A DNA stretch of 64,000 nucleotides from Bacteroidota bacterium (GTDB lineage Bacteria; Bacteroidota; Bacteroidia; NS11-12g; UBA9320): positions 186,001 to 250,000 of the forward strand of contig NVWV01000001.1 of the NCBI GenBank assembly GCA_002746305.1, read 5' to 3'. Position 1 is the stretch's first letter; each line of letters begins with the position of its first letter. The notes beneath the pieces were generated by a model. That model saw nothing but the letters and a program-made list of their open reading frames with translations. It ran no database searches and was not told the DNA's origin. Made by a program: the position numbers and the translations under genes. Shown here piece by piece: positions 53,552 through 62,900 of this stretch.

Positions 53552-54214
53552 ATGAATAGAATATTTATTGGTCTTGCATTGTGCGTGATTCTTTCTACTT
53601 CAAGGGCCCAAAGTAAAGACTCTTTAGAAAAGTCAAATCCCTTAGTTGCGGAAGTTTTCTTTAATATATCTGGTGCACTGGGGAAAGCCACAGGGAATGT
53701 AAATTCTACAACGTTTGTATCAGATCCTGTGTTGATAGGAATGAAAGTTAAACGTCAAAATAGTCCAAAAGCTATTCGAGCTGGTTTGAACTTTCATTTG
53801 GTTTCCTCAGACGAATTAAGTAGTCAGTTTCAACGTGTAAATACAGAAAATTTTTATTCTCTAAGCCTTGGATTTGAAAAGCGAAAGGATTTAGGTAAGA
53901 ATTTGGAATATTATTATGGTATAGATGCTAGGTATTATCATTTAAGTAGCCATACAGAAACGTTTTTCATAACCAATTCGAGTATTATCCGAAGTATACA
54001 AAATGGACCTGGAATAGCTCCCCTACTTGGGTTTAAATGGAAAATTAATGAGCGATTTGAATTATTTACAGAAACCAGTTTTAGTTTTGAAGCAATAAAC
54101 AAGTACAGGTACTTGACCTCTGAACAAGGATTTAAAACAGTATTGGAAGATAAGCTAGTCTATTCGGTAAGACCAGTAGCTCCGGGTTCTATATTTTTAA
54201 CTTTTAAACTTTAA
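53552..54214 (+). CDS. Small outer-membrane beta-barrel-like protein, copy 1
   Basis: A 220-residue protein read from ATG 53552, which opens a signal peptide (MNRIFIGLALCVILSTSRAQ). Amphipathic strands with aromatic residues follow (AIRAGLNFHLVSS, FYSLSLGFEKRKDLGKNLEYYYGIDARYYH, FKWKINERFELFTETSFSF) and the final GSIFLTFKL is a typical barrel end. It is probably a small outer-membrane barrel. The following gene has the same design (DLGK ... KGIDI). An upstream TTG (53504) would extend it without a signal. Confidence 0.82.
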   Translation: MNRIFIGLALCVILSTSRAQSKDSLEKSNPLVAEVFFNISGALGKATGNVNSTTFVSDPVLIGMKVKRQNSPKAIRAGLNFHLVSSDELSSQFQRVNTENFYSLSLGFEKRKDLGKNLEYYYGIDARYYHLSSHTETFFITNSSIIRSIQNGPGIAPLLGFKWKINERFELFTETSFSFEAINKYRYLTSEQGFKTVLEDKLVYSVRPVAPGSIFLTFKL

Positions 54215-54221
54215 TTAACAA

Positions 54222-54740
54222 ATGAAAAATACGATTAAGGTTGGAGTTCTATTTCTTATTCTAGTAAGTTTTAAAGCCAATGCACAGCGAGACACAGTAG
54301 TACACACACACCTAGTTGGGTTTGACGCAAATTCAATGATTAGTCAGTTTGTACCGTTTAATACCATAACTCCTTCAGTGGGGTTCCCAGCTATTATCAC
54401 ACGTAGAATGTGGAATAACAAGGGATTTAGGTCGACCGCTGGATTTCATTTGGATCCAAACAGTTTCAACATAGATAACTTCTATTTTTCCTTTGGATAT
54501 ACGGCTAAGAAAGATTTAGGAAAGAGGATATCCTGGATTAAAGGAATAGACATAAAAGCCTATTCCGAAGGTAATGATTTTGGTTTTTTTGGGATAGCCC
54601 CATATTGGGGTGTGGAGTATAATTTTAATGAAATAATTAGTGTCTCAACTGAAACTGCAATTCAACTTGGATTGATTGACGGGCCTGTACTGGATATTAA
54701 ACCTCCAATTCATATTCAATGCCATTTTAAATTAAAGTAA
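54222..54740 (+). CDS. Small outer-membrane beta-barrel-like protein, copy 2
   Basis: A 172-residue protein with a signal peptide (MKNTIKVGVLFLILVSFKANAQ), 7 bases after the preceding gene. Shared features with it are a FGYTAKKDLGKRISWIKGIDIKAYS block and a final IHIQCHFKLK strand. It is likely a truncated or shorter sister barrel. The two small barrels and the following MauG-type peroxidase are on the same strand. Function unknown. Confidence 0.8.
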   Translation: MKNTIKVGVLFLILVSFKANAQRDTVVHTHLVGFDANSMISQFVPFNTITPSVGFPAIITRRMWNNKGFRSTAGFHLDPNSFNIDNFYFSFGYTAKKDLGKRISWIKGIDIKAYSEGNDFGFFGIAPYWGVEYNFNEIISVSTETAIQLGLIDGPVLDIKPPIHIQCHFKLK

Positions 54741-54780
54741 AAATCGTTATATTTGGAATGTTCGATTAAGATTTAAAACT

Positions 54781-55899
54781 ATGAAAAGTAGAAAAACCCT
54801 TCTTAAAGTAAGCCTGTTTGTTGTGTTAGTCCTTACATCTTTGATGTATGTGTCTTGTAGACGAGATGTGCCGTTGAAAGATGCTGTTTTATCCTTGCCA
54901 GGAAATCCATTTAACTATTCTGAAGTGAATGTTAGAGGGAGTATTGTAAATATCCCTAGGTTGATTACAGATGTTTCAAAAGAATCATTTAGCGACCATT
55001 CTGCAACACTTGGACGTGTGTTGTTTTATGATGCCAAGATGAGTATCAATAATTCTGTCTCTTGCGGTACTTGTCACAAGCAAGAATTAGCATTTGCAGA
55101 TGGAACCAAGTTCAGTACTGGATTTGCCAATAAGGTGACTACTCGGAATTCAATGGCAATTCTTAATCCTGTTCAAAACAATAAAATGTTTTGGGATAGC
55201 AGAGCTGAAACTCCATACGAACTGTCTTTAATGCCAGTGTTCAATCATTTGGAGATGGGAATGGAAAGTGATGAGATGTTAGTTGAGAAAATTAGTGAAA
55301 CATTGTATTATCCAGAGTTATTTGAAAAAGCGTTTGGTTCTACTGAAGTTACCAGAGATAGGATTTCTCTTGCAATTTCAGCGTTTATCAATTCAATGCT
55401 ATCTAAAGATTCTAAGTTTGATCAAGGTCAGGCAATTGGTTTCTCCAATTTCAATGAAGAGGAAAAACTGGGAATGGGCTTGTTCAATAGTGCGAAAATG
55501 ATGTGTTCCGCTTGTCATGCTGCAGATAATTTTAACTCACAACAGTATTATAACGTCTTCAGTAATGTCACAGGTACTGCTAATATTGGCTTAGACAGAG
55601 TCTATTCAGATAATGGTGCTGATAGAGGTAGTTTTAAGATTCCTAATCTTAGAAATGCATCGTTAACTGCTCCATATATGCATGATGGTAGATACAATAC
55701 ACTCGAAGATGTTATTAATCATTATGCTAATGGTATTCAAGATAATGAGCAGTTAGACCCACGTTTTAGAAATGTAAACGGAACAGTAAAACGAATTCCA
55801 ATGACTGAAGTGGAGAAGAAAGCACTAGTAGCATTCCTGAGAACACTTACTGATGAATCTTTCATCACGGATGAGAAATTCTCGAATCCTTTTAAATAA
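54781..55899 (+). CDS. Di-heme cytochrome c peroxidase/MauG-family protein
   Basis: A 372-residue periplasmic protein with an N-terminal lipoprotein-like signal (MKSRKTLLKVSLFVVLVLTSLMYVSC). It has two CXXCH heme motifs, CGTCHKQ (about residue 95) and CSACHAAD (about residue 243). FKIPNLRNASLTAPYMHDGRY, typical of this family, is near residue 285. These enzymes reduce peroxide or oxidise a substrate with two heme c groups. The substrate is not visible. It is co-directional with the two small barrels upstream. Confidence 0.93.
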   Translation: MKSRKTLLKVSLFVVLVLTSLMYVSCRRDVPLKDAVLSLPGNPFNYSEVNVRGSIVNIPRLITDVSKESFSDHSATLGRVLFYDAKMSINNSVSCGTCHKQELAFADGTKFSTGFANKVTTRNSMAILNPVQNNKMFWDSRAETPYELSLMPVFNHLEMGMESDEMLVEKISETLYYPELFEKAFGSTEVTRDRISLAISAFINSMLSKDSKFDQGQAIGFSNFNEEEKLGMGLFNSAKMMCSACHAADNFNSQQYYNVFSNVTGTANIGLDRVYSDNGADRGSFKIPNLRNASLTAPYMHDGRYNTLEDVINHYANGIQDNEQLDPRFRNVNGTVKRIPMTEVEKKALVAFLRTLTDESFITDEKFSNPFK

Positions 55900-55909
55900 G
55901 AAGGAAATG

Positions 55910-55926
55910 CACACCTTTGTGGTGTG
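55910..55926 (+). promoter_or_regulatory. Inverted repeat covering the GTG start of the thioesterase gene
   Basis: CACACC (55910-55915), loop TTTGT and GGTGTG (55921-55926) form a perfect 6-bp inverted repeat. The GTG start codon (55924-55926) lies in the second arm, so the mRNA hairpin would pair it. It may couple translation to the preceding gene. Confidence 0.4.
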
Positions 55927-56337
55927 AATAAAACCACGATTAAGATAAGAGGCTATCATTGTGATGCCTATGGGCATGTCAATAATGCTCGGTATTTGGA
56001 GTTGCTTGAAGAGGCAAGATGGGTGTTCTTAGAACCTGCTATTCGCGAAAAGTTTTTTGAGTCAAGGAATTTATTATTTGTTGTAGTGAACATTAATATT
56101 TCGTACAAAAAACCCTTGGTACCGAACCAAGTGATTGAAATTCAATTGACCAACGTATCGTACAATAATAAAAGCATAATCGTAAAACAGGAAATTAAAG
56201 ATCAAAAGACACAAGCTTTGTGCAGTTCTGCTGAGGTTACCTTTGTTCTACTTCAATCTAGTACAGGGAAACCTCAAACCATAACAGAAGAGATTATGGT
56301 TAAATTTGATGAGTTAAGTAGAATTGAAAATGCCTAA
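55924..56337 (+). CDS. Acyl-CoA thioesterase, hot-dog fold (4HBT)
   Basis: A 137-residue cytoplasmic enzyme with the 4HBT signature YHCDAYGHVNNARYLELLEEARW, in which the catalytic Asp (D14) sits in CDAYGHVNN. It hydrolyses acyl-CoA thioesters, usually aromatic or short acyl chains. The only start in the frame is GTG at 55924, inside an inverted repeat. It is followed by an acyltransferase gene whose start overlaps its stop, then a second 4HBT gene. Confidence 0.92.
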   Translation: MNKTTIKIRGYHCDAYGHVNNARYLELLEEARWVFLEPAIREKFFESRNLLFVVVNINISYKKPLVPNQVIEIQLTNVSYNNKSIIVKQEIKDQKTQALCSSAEVTFVLLQSSTGKPQTITEEIMVKFDELSRIENA

Positions 56338-56887
56338 AAGGATTTTAAAGTGGTTGTTTCATGATGTATGGGGATGGAAGGTAAGTGGTCAACTGCCAAT
56401 TGAGTCAAAGTATCTGATAGTCGTGGCCCCTCATACAAGTAATTGGGATTTTTTAGTTGGTCTTTTCTACAGAAAGCTTACTGATAATTTCAATCCGAAA
56501 TATTTGGCAAAGAAGGAGTTATTTGTATTCCCAATTGGTTATTTCTTTAGGTGGGTTGGAGGATATCCAGTGGAGAGGGTTAAAAATACCCATTTTGTGG
56601 ATGCCCTTGTAGAAGTATACAATACCAACGAAGAGTTTATTACTACAATTACCCCGGAGGGTACTAGAAGCTTTAACTCCAAGTGGAAAACAGGCTTTTA
56701 TTATGTTGCCAAAAAAGCTAATATTCCAATACTTCGTATTGCTTTTGATTACGGTTCTAAAACACTAGTAATTGATGATATATATCAAGTAAATAAGGAG
56801 TTGGATGAAACTATAATAGATTTTAAAATTTGGTTTAGTCAGTATAAAGGTAAAAATTCAGAGAACGGAGTAAAATGGCCAGAATGA
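56330..56887 (+). CDS. Lysophospholipid acyltransferase-like protein
   Basis: A 185-residue protein with the acyltransferase motif APHTSNWDF (HX4D, catalytic His and Asp), a following RWVGGYPVER block, and TPEGTRSFNSKW, which resembles the EGTR motif of 1-acyl-glycerol-3-phosphate acyltransferases. It probably works at the inner membrane. The start is ATG 56330, 8 bases before the preceding stop; the next thioesterase gene starts inside its 3' end (overlap 13 bases). Three genes in tight overlap suggest a linked lipid task. Confidence 0.88.
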   Translation: MPKRILKWLFHDVWGWKVSGQLPIESKYLIVVAPHTSNWDFLVGLFYRKLTDNFNPKYLAKKELFVFPIGYFFRWVGGYPVERVKNTHFVDALVEVYNTNEEFITTITPEGTRSFNSKWKTGFYYVAKKANIPILRIAFDYGSKTLVIDDIYQVNKELDETIIDFKIWFSQYKGKNSENGVKWPE

Positions 56888-57303
56888 AAATAGAAATGCC
56901 AATAGAATGGCATTTCGAAACGAGAATAGAGGTACGTGTTACTGATTTAAACTATGGAGATCACTTGGGTAATCAACAGTTTTTGGCTTATGCTCAGGAG
57001 GCCCGCGTTAAATTTTTTGCGAAATTTGGTTTGGAAGAATTGAAATTTGGTGGGATATCCTTAATTCAAGCGGATGCTGCTCTAGTTTTCAAATGTGAGG
57101 GGCATTTAAATGATATTGTATGTATTGAGGTCGCTATTGAAAGAATAAGCAGTTCGTCTTTTAATCTATTCTATCGGTTTACAAATGAAACTAAGAATAA
57201 ACTAATGGCTGAGATTCGAACGGCATTGGTTTGTTTTGATTACAAAACAGGAAGGCCTGTCCCATTGTCCGAGGAGGCATTGAACTCAGGAATATTTGAT
57301 TAG
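56875..57303 (+). CDS. Acyl-CoA thioesterase-like protein, hot-dog fold (4HBT)
   Basis: A 142-residue protein of the hot-dog fold with VRVTDLNYGDHLGNQQFLAYAQEARVKF, the equivalent of the 4HBT Asp region, and LVCFDYKTGRPVPL near the end. It differs from the gene at 55924, so it is not a recent duplicate. It may handle a different acyl chain or be a hydratase-like relative. Stop overlaps the convergent thioredoxin gene's stop by 4 bases. Confidence 0.88.
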   Translation: MARMKIEMPIEWHFETRIEVRVTDLNYGDHLGNQQFLAYAQEARVKFFAKFGLEELKFGGISLIQADAALVFKCEGHLNDIVCIEVAIERISSSSFNLFYRFTNETKNKLMAEIRTALVCFDYKTGRPVPLSEEALNSGIFD

Positions 57304-57719
57304 TTCATTACATCCTTCGCTAATTGCAGTAGTTGTTTTTTGTTTTGGTATCCTACTTCCTTTCGGATAAGTTCACCATTTGGTTTTACAAAAAGAAGAG
57401 TAGGGTAGAAGTTGACACTATATCTCCTTGCAATCAAAATCCCTTCTGTTTTCTCCATGTCCATTTTTACATTAATAAAGTTCTGATTAAAGTATGCACC
57501 TACTTCTGAATCTGTGAATACTTGAGCTGCCATTTTTTTACAAGGGCCGCACCATTGTGTATAGCTATCTATAAAGATAGTCTTATCGGTTTCTTTAGCT
57601 AATTTCTTTGCCTCTGAATACCTACCATGTTCAAAGAAAATTCCTTCATCTACTTTTGTAGTAAACGAAGTGGATAGTATAAAACATAGACCAGATAGGA
57701 CGACTATTAATGACTTCAT
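57300..57719 (-). CDS. Periplasmic thioredoxin-family protein
   Basis: A 139-residue protein with a signal peptide (MKSLIVVLSGLCFILSTSFT). The thioredoxin fold carries the redox motif WCGPCKKM (CGPC, about residues 56-59), with KTIFIDSYTQ before it and VNFYPTLLFVKPNGE, containing the cis-Pro, after it. Length and signal suggest a periplasmic disulfide or reductant function. It has a -7 box (TATATTTG, 57736-57729) before its ATG. Confidence 0.92.
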   Translation of the reverse strand: MKSLIVVLSGLCFILSTSFTTKVDEGIFFEHGRYSEAKKLAKETDKTIFIDSYTQWCGPCKKMAAQVFTDSEVGAYFNQNFINVKMDMEKTEGILIARRYSVNFYPTLLFVKPNGELIRKEVGYQNKKQLLQLAKDVMN

Positions 57720-57728
57720 AAGTTGTTA

Positions 57729-57736
57729 CAAATATA
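57729..57736 (-). promoter_or_regulatory. -7 promoter element before thioredoxin gene
   Basis: The minus strand reads TATATTTG (57736-57729), nine bases before the ATG at 57719. No -33 element at usual spacing. Confidence 0.5.
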
Positions 57737-57782
57737 AATTATTGTTGTTACACTACATATGGCAATAATGCAGCCAAATTAC

Positions 57783-57790
57783 TAATATTG
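57783..57790 (+). promoter_or_regulatory. -7-like element before 57800
   Basis: TAATATTG (57783-57790) ends nine bases before the ATG at 57800. It is the same 8-mer as before the GT2 gene at 50279, one mismatch from TAnnTTTG. Confidence 0.4.
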
Positions 57791-57799
57791 CCACTTCAC

Positions 57800-58426
57800 A
57801 TGTGGTTTAGTTTCTTAACAAACATCTTGACGTTGCTCTTAGGAGTGATTCTATATCTCTCATTTAAAGGGCCTTTGATCAATAGATACTTAGGGTTATT
57901 TATTTTATGGACGGGTATTTCTTCTGGGATAGCGGCATTTGGTCACCTAGAAATATTGCCAATTAATGTGCAGCGGTATCTACTCGTTTTGTCTCGTATA
58001 CTAAACGTATTGTCTATTTTCTTTTTTGCTTATGGGTCTTTACAGTCCTTTGGTTATTCAAAGAATAAAAAGATACGCGTTTTAACCAATGGCGTTTTTG
58101 CCTTGTCTATGATCTGGTTGATTTATTGGAATATGAAACTTCCAGGAGCTAAAGCATCATTCTTACCGGTAATCATTTATGGGATAATAGGTATGGTTTT
58201 AATTGGTGCGGTTAGTTTTGTAATGAATCTAAAGGTGAACAAAGGTGCACATGGAAGGGTGTTGTTGGGAGTTCTATTAATTGCAGTGTCTGCAGTTGTT
58301 TTTAAAGTAATACCAGAAGAAAGTGGTATGAAGCCATCGGACATGAGTCATGTGTTAATTGCTTTAGCGTTGGTTTTTATGACCAGTGGGTTTAAAAAAA
58401 TGAAATTAAATGAAATTTATAAGTAA
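57800..58426 (+). CDS. Seven-helix membrane protein of unknown function
   Basis: A 208-residue protein with about seven hydrophobic helices (for example FLTNILTLLLGVILYLSF, YLGLFILWTGISSGIAAFG, VLSIFFFAYGSLQSFG, FLPVIIYGIIGMVLIGAVSF, VLIALALVFMTSGF). Family not named with certainty. A short helical C-terminus (KKMKLNEIYK) faces the cytoplasm. Its 3' end overlaps the start of the peptidase gene by 17 bases, so they are co-transcribed. The ATG at 57800 is used; a TTG at 57788 lies inside the -7 box. Confidence 0.78.
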   Translation: MWFSFLTNILTLLLGVILYLSFKGPLINRYLGLFILWTGISSGIAAFGHLEILPINVQRYLLVLSRILNVLSIFFFAYGSLQSFGYSKNKKIRVLTNGVFALSMIWLIYWNMKLPGAKASFLPVIIYGIIGMVLIGAVSFVMNLKVNKGAHGRVLLGVLLIAVSAVVFKVIPEESGMKPSDMSHVLIALALVFMTSGFKKMKLNEIYK

Positions 58427-59825
58427 CGTATTTGTAGTTGCCTTTGTTGTTTTAACTTTCAGCACAGAAGGGCAGAATAAGGTGTATGACACAAGTGATT
58501 CACTGGTCGTACGATCGATTTTTGACGAGGCACTATTACGTGGACAAAGCTATAACCAACTGAATTACCTGTGTAAGGTAATTGGTCATCGCATAACGGG
58601 AAGCCAACAAGCAGATGATGCGGTAGAGTGGGCTCAGCAGGAGGTGATTCGTTACAATGTAAGTTCAGTATCAAAGCAAAGTGTAATAGCCAATCATTGG
58701 GTAAGGGGAGATAAAGAATGGGTAGCGATAAGTGAAGATGTAGATTTATTACTAAATGCCTGTGCATTAGGTGGTTCAGTGGGTACTGATGGGCCACTAC
58801 AGGCTCAAGTTGTAGAGGTAAGTGGTATGGATGAATTATCCAGGTTCAAAGAAGGTGATTTAGAAGGAAAGATTGTTTTTCTAAATGAGCCAATGGATCG
58901 TTCTAAAATAAATACATTCCATGCGTATGGGGCTTGTGTAGCTCAGCGATATGCCGGGGCATCGGAGGCCTCTAAATATGGAGCTGTGGCTGTTTTGGTA
59001 AGGTCAATGACTACACTTACAGATATTCACCCACACACTGGAAGTATGGGATATAGAGAAGGAGTGAAAAAAATACCTGCGGCAGCAATAAGTACACAAG
59101 ATGCAGATATTCTACATGGATATATTGAGGATATGGGTGCTGCAACAGTAACCATGAATCTAAATTGTTATACCAACAATAGTAAGACATATACCCATAA
59201 CTTAATTGCAGAGATTAAAGGTTCAGAGAACCCAGAACAAGTTATTGTTTTTGGGGCACACATAGATAGTTGGGATAAAGGCGAAGGTGCTCATGATGAT
59301 GGAGCTGGAGTAGTTCAATGTATGGAGGTGTTGAGGCTTTTTAAAGAAGTGGGGATTAAGCCTAAGAACACCATTAGAATGGTGTTGTATATGAATGAAG
59401 AGAATGGCAATAAGGGAGGGAAAACATATGCTTCTAGGGCTAAACAAAATGGAGAAAATCATATATGTGCAATAGAAACTGATCGCGGAGGATTTTCGCC
59501 AAGAGGTTTTAGCATTGATGGAAGAGAAGATCAAATTGCTAATATAGCAGAATGGACAGAGTTACTTGAACCCTATGGTCTGCACTACTTCAAAAAAGGA
59601 TATGGTGGCGTAGATATTGGGCCACTAAAATCAGAAGAGAATCGTGTTAATAATAACCTTATGTTACTTGGTCTTTATCCAGATTCTCAAAGGTACTTTG
59701 ACTACCATCACTCAGAAACAGACGTTTTTGAAAATGTAAATCAAAGAGAATTGGAACTAGGCGGAGCTAGTATGGCTAGCATGGTATACTTAATTGACAA
59801 ATACTGGGATAAGTTTAGTCAATAA
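58410..59825 (+). CDS. Carboxypeptidase-Q-like M28 metallopeptidase
   Basis: A 471-residue secreted peptidase with a signal peptide (MKFISNVFVVAFVVLTFSTEGQ). A PA-type lid domain is in the first half (LEGKIVFLNEPM ... AYGACVAQRYAGASEASKYGAVAVLVR). The M28 catalytic domain has FGAHIDSWDKGEGAHDDGAGV (Zn ligands), YMNEENGNKGG (catalytic Glu), ETDRGGF and DYHHSETD with further Zn His. This is close to plasma carboxypeptidase Q. Expected to act in the periplasm or outside. Preceded by and overlapping a membrane protein gene by 17 bases. Confidence 0.94.
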   Translation: MKFISNVFVVAFVVLTFSTEGQNKVYDTSDSLVVRSIFDEALLRGQSYNQLNYLCKVIGHRITGSQQADDAVEWAQQEVIRYNVSSVSKQSVIANHWVRGDKEWVAISEDVDLLLNACALGGSVGTDGPLQAQVVEVSGMDELSRFKEGDLEGKIVFLNEPMDRSKINTFHAYGACVAQRYAGASEASKYGAVAVLVRSMTTLTDIHPHTGSMGYREGVKKIPAAAISTQDADILHGYIEDMGAATVTMNLNCYTNNSKTYTHNLIAEIKGSENPEQVIVFGAHIDSWDKGEGAHDDGAGVVQCMEVLRLFKEVGIKPKNTIRMVLYMNEENGNKGGKTYASRAKQNGENHICAIETDRGGFSPRGFSIDGREDQIANIAEWTELLEPYGLHYFKKGYGGVDIGPLKSEENRVNNNLMLLGLYPDSQRYFDYHHSETDVFENVNQRELELGGASMASMVYLIDKYWDKFSQ

Positions 59826-59907
59826 GCATACTGCAAAAAAGAGCATCAAAAACCCAATAAGATTTCTGAGAGGTATAGTAAGTAAGACGACTAAATTCTA
59901 ACCTTAC

Positions 59908-62900
59908 TTAATCTACGGGTTCTATTTTAGTCAAGAAATTTGCTACTGTACGAGCACTTGCTGTACGGATTCTAAACTTACCCTTATTCATTTTTGGGCC
60001 TTGTAGTTTAATAATATCATTGAACTCTTTGTCTGTACTTGCTACGGTCACTGAGCCTAAGTAGTAATCTACATAGAACCAATCGTACTTACTTATTTCA
60101 AAATAAAACGTGTACCGGGTACTACTTCTTCGTTTGGTTATAGCAATTCTGGAATCAATAGCCCTGTTAACTTGCTTTCCATTAATCGTCGCGATATGAA
60201 CAGGGTCATAACTCAGGAATTTTTTCTTTCTTGGGGAGTAATGTAAACTCATATTGCTAATGAAGATGTTCCTATCCAGTTCCCCAATAGGTTTAATTTC
60301 TCCAGTCGAGGCTGTCATTTCAAGAGCCTTTTTCAGTTGTTTGTCATTCAGATATTCTGCCATTGCGCTTTTCACGAAGGCATTGTTATTCTCAGCCAAG
60401 GGATTATCTTCATCTTCAGTGATAACGGCAATCATTCGATCATATGCGTCTTCAGGAAGTCTTAAGTTAAGAGCAAGAATGGAGTTAATTACAAACGTAG
60501 AATCTCCTGGCATTTTGTTCATATTACCCGCCATTGCACCACTGAAATTATTGTCAATGTCCATTCCGAAGTCAATCTTTCCTTCACTATATATTTCTCC
60601 TGTAGCATCGTTAAAAGATAGATAACTACCTCGTATGCCACCTTCTAACAGTTTCATGGAATCACCTACAAAGAATTGTTGTTTAGCCTCATCGTAGAAG
60701 AATACACCTGTGTCTGTTGTTAACTCCAAGTCAGCATAACTTCTTTTGAAATTAAACATGGTAGGATAAATATGTATACTGTCATTAGCCACACTAACCG
60801 TAGCATACATTTTTCGTTGATCCTCATTTTTAATGGTGTAGGCAGGAACAATAATATCCATAGGGTCAGGTTGTTGATTATATCTGAACCATGCACTTGG
60901 ATATTCTTCAATGGAGTGAAGAGGTTTAACATATCCATTGAAAACTAAATCTTCTTGATCACTATGCAACTGTGTTTTTCCCTTGAACCCAATCTTAGGA
61001 CTTACAGCAAAACCTGTACTATCTTTAATAAATCCACTGACGAGTATAGCCGTATCTCCTTTGCCTTTTACCCTCATTTTATTAAAGAAGATTACTTGTC
61101 CAGTATTGTGTTTGTCCTTGTATTCATAGTAGGAAGAACCACTTATGACATATCTACCACCTATTTTTAAATCTCCGTCAAATAGTTCGTGATTTTTATT
61201 GTCTCTAGCTGCCAACATTTCGGACTGTTTTAGTCGTTGCATATCTGCATTTTCTCTCAGTTCTACTTTACCGTCAAATGGAAAAACACGACTATCTGCT
61301 ACATCTATGTAAGGTACTTTTTCTGCATATATGATTCCTAACTTCATGTCAAATAGAGCATTGGTAGATTCAAATCGTAATCCTTGTTGATCTGGTTTTT
61401 TTGAAATAAAATAGGACTTCTCTTGAGCCAAAAGTGGTCCTTTGTTTAACTCAATGGTTTGAGCATCCATGTCCCATGTGTACTCGTCCATCGAACTGGC
61501 ATAGGCATTGAATGGGAAGTCCGTAAGTTTGCCTTTTTCATTAGCCTTGAATTCTCCTATCCGAGTCGTAAAATCTACATGGGACTCCACGTTGTAAGAA
61601 GCGAAGGCAATTTTATCACCCGATATAGAACCTATTTCAATTTGAGACTCGTCGGCATTTACCTTGTTCGGCTCGAATTTCATGTCTTTGGATGTAAGTT
61701 TAGCGTTATCCCAAGTAAGTATACCTGTACCGGCTATTTGAGTACTAGTTTGTACAAGATTACCCTGAAACTCTTGGTCATCTCGTAGTACTTGAACTGT
61801 GTGTCCGTTAGTATTAATATACAGGGAGTCATTATTAGGCACCCATTTAGTAAGGACGTCTTTAGCTATTACATTTGGATATTTACTATCTTCTTTCACC
61901 GTGTAGGACTCCGCAGCAGCCATAGTGTAGTCAGGAGTCAATAGGATATCCTGAGAAGAGATTAGAGCACCTTCATATTCAATAGTACCTTTTGCTGTAA
62001 AGCCCTCTTCACTTAGTTTTACATCTATTTCACCCTGTCCTTTGCCTCCGTACATCGGATACCCTCCAGGAGGGCTTACCTTCTCAAAACCAAGGGAGTA
62101 ATCGTCCATAATTTTGGCTTCGTATCTAAATTCAGGAATAATGCCACCTGAAACAAAAGTTCCAGGAAAACTAAGTTCAGAGGTTGTAAAGCGATCGATG
62201 TTCTCAACTGTGAATGGATCAACTTCAAATCGGAATTGGTCCTTGTCATAAACCCCTCCGTGAATACTCTTTTTATCATAGGCTATAATAGCCCCTTTTC
62301 TACTGGTGAATCGAGGATATTCGGGGTAGTCTTCCAAACCTGATTTGTTGGTTGATTTGTCAATCTCTAAGGTGCCATTAATATCTCTGAGTACAGATTT
62401 TACAGCAACCAATCTTGCTCTCCCAGTTTGGTCTTCTGTATAGATTACCATTGAATCAATCTTGTCAGATGAAATGTCAAAATTGTAATAGTCGAAATCA
62501 AATCGGGTGGAGTAAAAGTCAAACTTTCCTCCTGTAACCTTTCCTCCAAATTCCATACGTCTTTTGTTCTTTAGGATAACCTTTTGCTCATGTGGGAAGG
62601 CATATACACTTTGACTATCACTAAATCTAAATGCACGAACTCCTTCAATAACGAATGTGTTATTAATTAAATTCAAGAAAGCATTGGAGCGGGCAGAAAT
62701 AACAGAAGAAAATCGAATCACGTCATAATCCACCAATTCCATATGTGCTAAAACAGCGTGGTCCAGTTTTTTTCTTACCTTAATACTGTCTGTTGACGGA
62801 TTGAAAAACAAGTATCCATAATCAGCTAGTTCAATAATTTGGGGTTTTAGATAGATCTGTTTACTGCCCATCCAATCAGCATATTCCGTAAAGGTAAACT

